In this document: one piece after another, positions 6,113 to 6,850 of the stretch | Layout: the number at the start of each line of letters is the position of its first letter | How positions within the stretch are numbered: the stretch's first letter is position 1 | Assembly (NCBI GenBank): GCA_027058735.1 | Contig: JALURZ010000004.1 | Location: 1-6,850 of the forward strand | Direction: 5' to 3' | DNA from: Hyphomicrobiales bacterium | GTDB lineage: Bacteria; Pseudomonadota; Alphaproteobacteria; Rhizobiales; JALURZ01 | Length of the DNA: 6,850 bases | Notes under the pieces: generated by a model | What the model was told of the DNA's origin: nothing | Databases searched by the model: none | The model's input: the letters and a program-made list of their open reading frames with translations, nothing else | Translations under genes and position numbers: made by a program

Positions 6113-6137
6113 CCGGGGCGCAGTGCCCCGGTTTTTT
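6113..6137 (+). terminator. Rho-independent terminator after the PuuD-like gene
   Basis: CCGGGGC (6113-6119) and GCCCCGG (6125-6131) form a perfect 7-pair stem with a 5-base loop, followed directly by six T (6132-6137). The A run before the stem extends the pairing. It ends the plus-strand transcript 61 bases after the stop at 6051. On the minus strand only CTTTAT follows the stem, so it would be a weak terminator for the converging HerA-like gene. Confidence 0.88.
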
Positions 6138-6178
6138 ATGGTTTACAAGAAGTTAACGCACCTTACCTGAGTGTTAAC
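6138..6178. promoter_or_regulatory. CtrA-box-like motifs and paired GTTAAC sites
   Basis: GTTAACG occurs at 6152-6158 and again at 6173-6179, 21 bases apart (two helical turns). On the minus strand, TTAA (6156-6153), seven bases, then TAAACCAT (6145-6138) comes within one mismatch of the alphaproteobacterial CtrA pattern TTAA-N7-TTAACCAT. Both flanking genes end here, so an ordinary promoter role is not expected. The match may be chance in a short AT-richer gap. Confidence 0.25.
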
Positions 6179-6217
6179 GTCATCTGTGAGGTGCTTGATA
6201 TCCTGCTTGAAGATGCC

Positions 6218-6850
6218 TCAAAAGCCCTTCTTAAGACTGCCCAGAATGCCGCGGATCAATGCCCGGCCAAGCTGGGTGCCGACCGAGCGGGCGACCGATT
6301 TGACCAGCGCTTCGGTGGTCGATTGCCGGCGCGCGGTGCGCCGCCTCGCCGGTGCCCTGCGCCGCCCGGGAATGGTGAATTCGCCGCGGCGCCGGGTCTG
6401 GGCGCCTGCTTCCTGCTCTCGCTGACGCTCCTCGGCGGCCGCTCTTTCCTCGCTGCGCCGTTGCAACATCTCGTATGCCGAATCGCGGTCCTGCGGCTGA
6501 TCGTAAATGCCGCGCACCGGGCTTTCCCCGATCACCGCTTTTCGCTCGGCGCCCGTGAGTGGCCCGAGCCGCGAAGACGGCGGCCGGATCAGGGTGCGCT
6601 GCACGATCGAAGGCTCACCCTTCTTCTTCAGGGTTGAAACCAGCGCCTCGCCAACGCCCAATTCGGTGATCGCCTGTTTGGCGTCGAAATCGGGATTGGG
6701 CCGGAAGGTTTCCGCCGCCGCCTTGACCGCGCGCTGATCGCGCGGGGTAAACGCGCGCAGCGCATGCTGGATCCGGTTGCCGAGCTGGCCCAGCACGGTT
6801 TCGGGCACATCGAGCGGGTTCTGGGTCACGAAATAAACGCCCACGCCCTT
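6218..6850 (-). CDS. HerA-like ATPase (DUF853), C-terminal part; N-terminus beyond window
   Basis: 210 residues plus stop TGA (6220-6218); the frame is open to the right edge, so the start and the Walker A and B regions are missing. The visible part begins KGVGVYFVTQNP and continues with DVPETVLGQLGNRIQHALRA and FTPRDQRAVKAAAETFRPNP. These are hallmarks of the DUF853 (PF05872) branch of HerA/FtsK-type P-loop ATPases, including E. coli YjgR. VTQNP corresponds to the polar segment after Walker B. A GTG at 6844 lies in mid-domain and is not a real start. After about residue 120 comes a charged helix, probably coiled coil (LQRRSEERAAAEERQREQE), then an Arg-rich linker (GRRRAPARRRTARRQ), then the conserved tail VKSVARSVGTQLGRALIRG. 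The role of the branch is poorly known; DNA translocation is inferred from family. It converges on the PuuD-like gene, 166 bases away. Confidence 0.92.
   Translation of the reverse strand, partial: KGVGVYFVTQNPLDVPETVLGQLGNRIQHALRAFTPRDQRAVKAAAETFRPNPDFDAKQAITELGVGEALVSTLKKKGEPSIVQRTLIRPPSSRLGPLTGAERKAVIGESPVRGIYDQPQDRDSAYEMLQRRSEERAAAEERQREQEAGAQTRRRGEFTIPGRRRAPARRRTARRQSTTEALVKSVARSVGTQLGRALIRGILGSLKKGF

Noticed and set aside
1..6850. Search for a defence, mobile or secretion system, including a HerA-based defence pair with the right-hand gene.
   Set aside because: The HerA-like protein belongs to the widespread DUF853/YjgR branch with its usual tail, not to a HerA next to a SIR2 or nuclease gene; no effector, recombinase, repeat array or attachment site is seen in the window. 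What lies to the right of 6850 is unknown.

Overview
The window looks like a piece of a GC-rich alphaproteobacterial chromosome. The evidence is a DUF2336 protein (a family known mainly from Alphaproteobacteria), a HerA/DUF853-type ATPase with the usual Arg-rich tail, a short urate-oxidase-N-like membrane protein, and high-GC coding sequence interrupted by one very AT-rich intergenic block. The genus cannot be told from the sequence alone.

Layout. Positions 1-744 (minus strand) hold the N-terminal part of a DUF2336 protein that runs off the left edge. Positions 745-998 are a divergent intergenic region. It holds a short palindrome next to the ribosome binding site, an AT-rich block (about 20% G+C) with a candidate promoter for the DUF2336 gene, and a strong GC-rich hairpin in front of the rightward genes. 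From 999 a tight plus-strand run follows: a MaoC-type hot-dog dehydratase, MsrB (methionine-R-sulfoxide reductase) and oligopeptidase B, with gaps of only 22 and 15 bases. After 91 bases comes glutaryl-CoA dehydrogenase with its own strong ribosome binding site. After a 131-base gap containing a long hairpin comes a five-helix membrane protein related to the membrane domain of PuuD urate hydroxylase. It is followed by a palindrome and a clear intrinsic terminator. The 3' end of a HerA-like ATPase gene converges from the right edge (minus strand).

How the genes work together. The set is housekeeping and catabolic: repair of oxidised methionine (MsrB), breakdown of Arg/Lys-containing peptides (oligopeptidase B), the glutaryl-CoA to crotonyl-CoA step of lysine/tryptophan degradation (GCDH), and a MaoC-type enzyme that could in principle hydrate an enoyl-CoA. 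Tight spacing supports co-transcription of the first three genes. Whether gcdH and the membrane protein belong to the same transcript is open, because no terminator is visible before 6113.

I see no mobile element, CRISPR array, tRNA, rRNA or phage gene, and no convincing new multi-gene system. The points most worth a second look are the DUF2336 control region, the MsrB without the canonical resolving cysteine, the two unexplained intergenic hairpins, the short PuuD-like protein, and CtrA-box-like sequences in the convergent gap.
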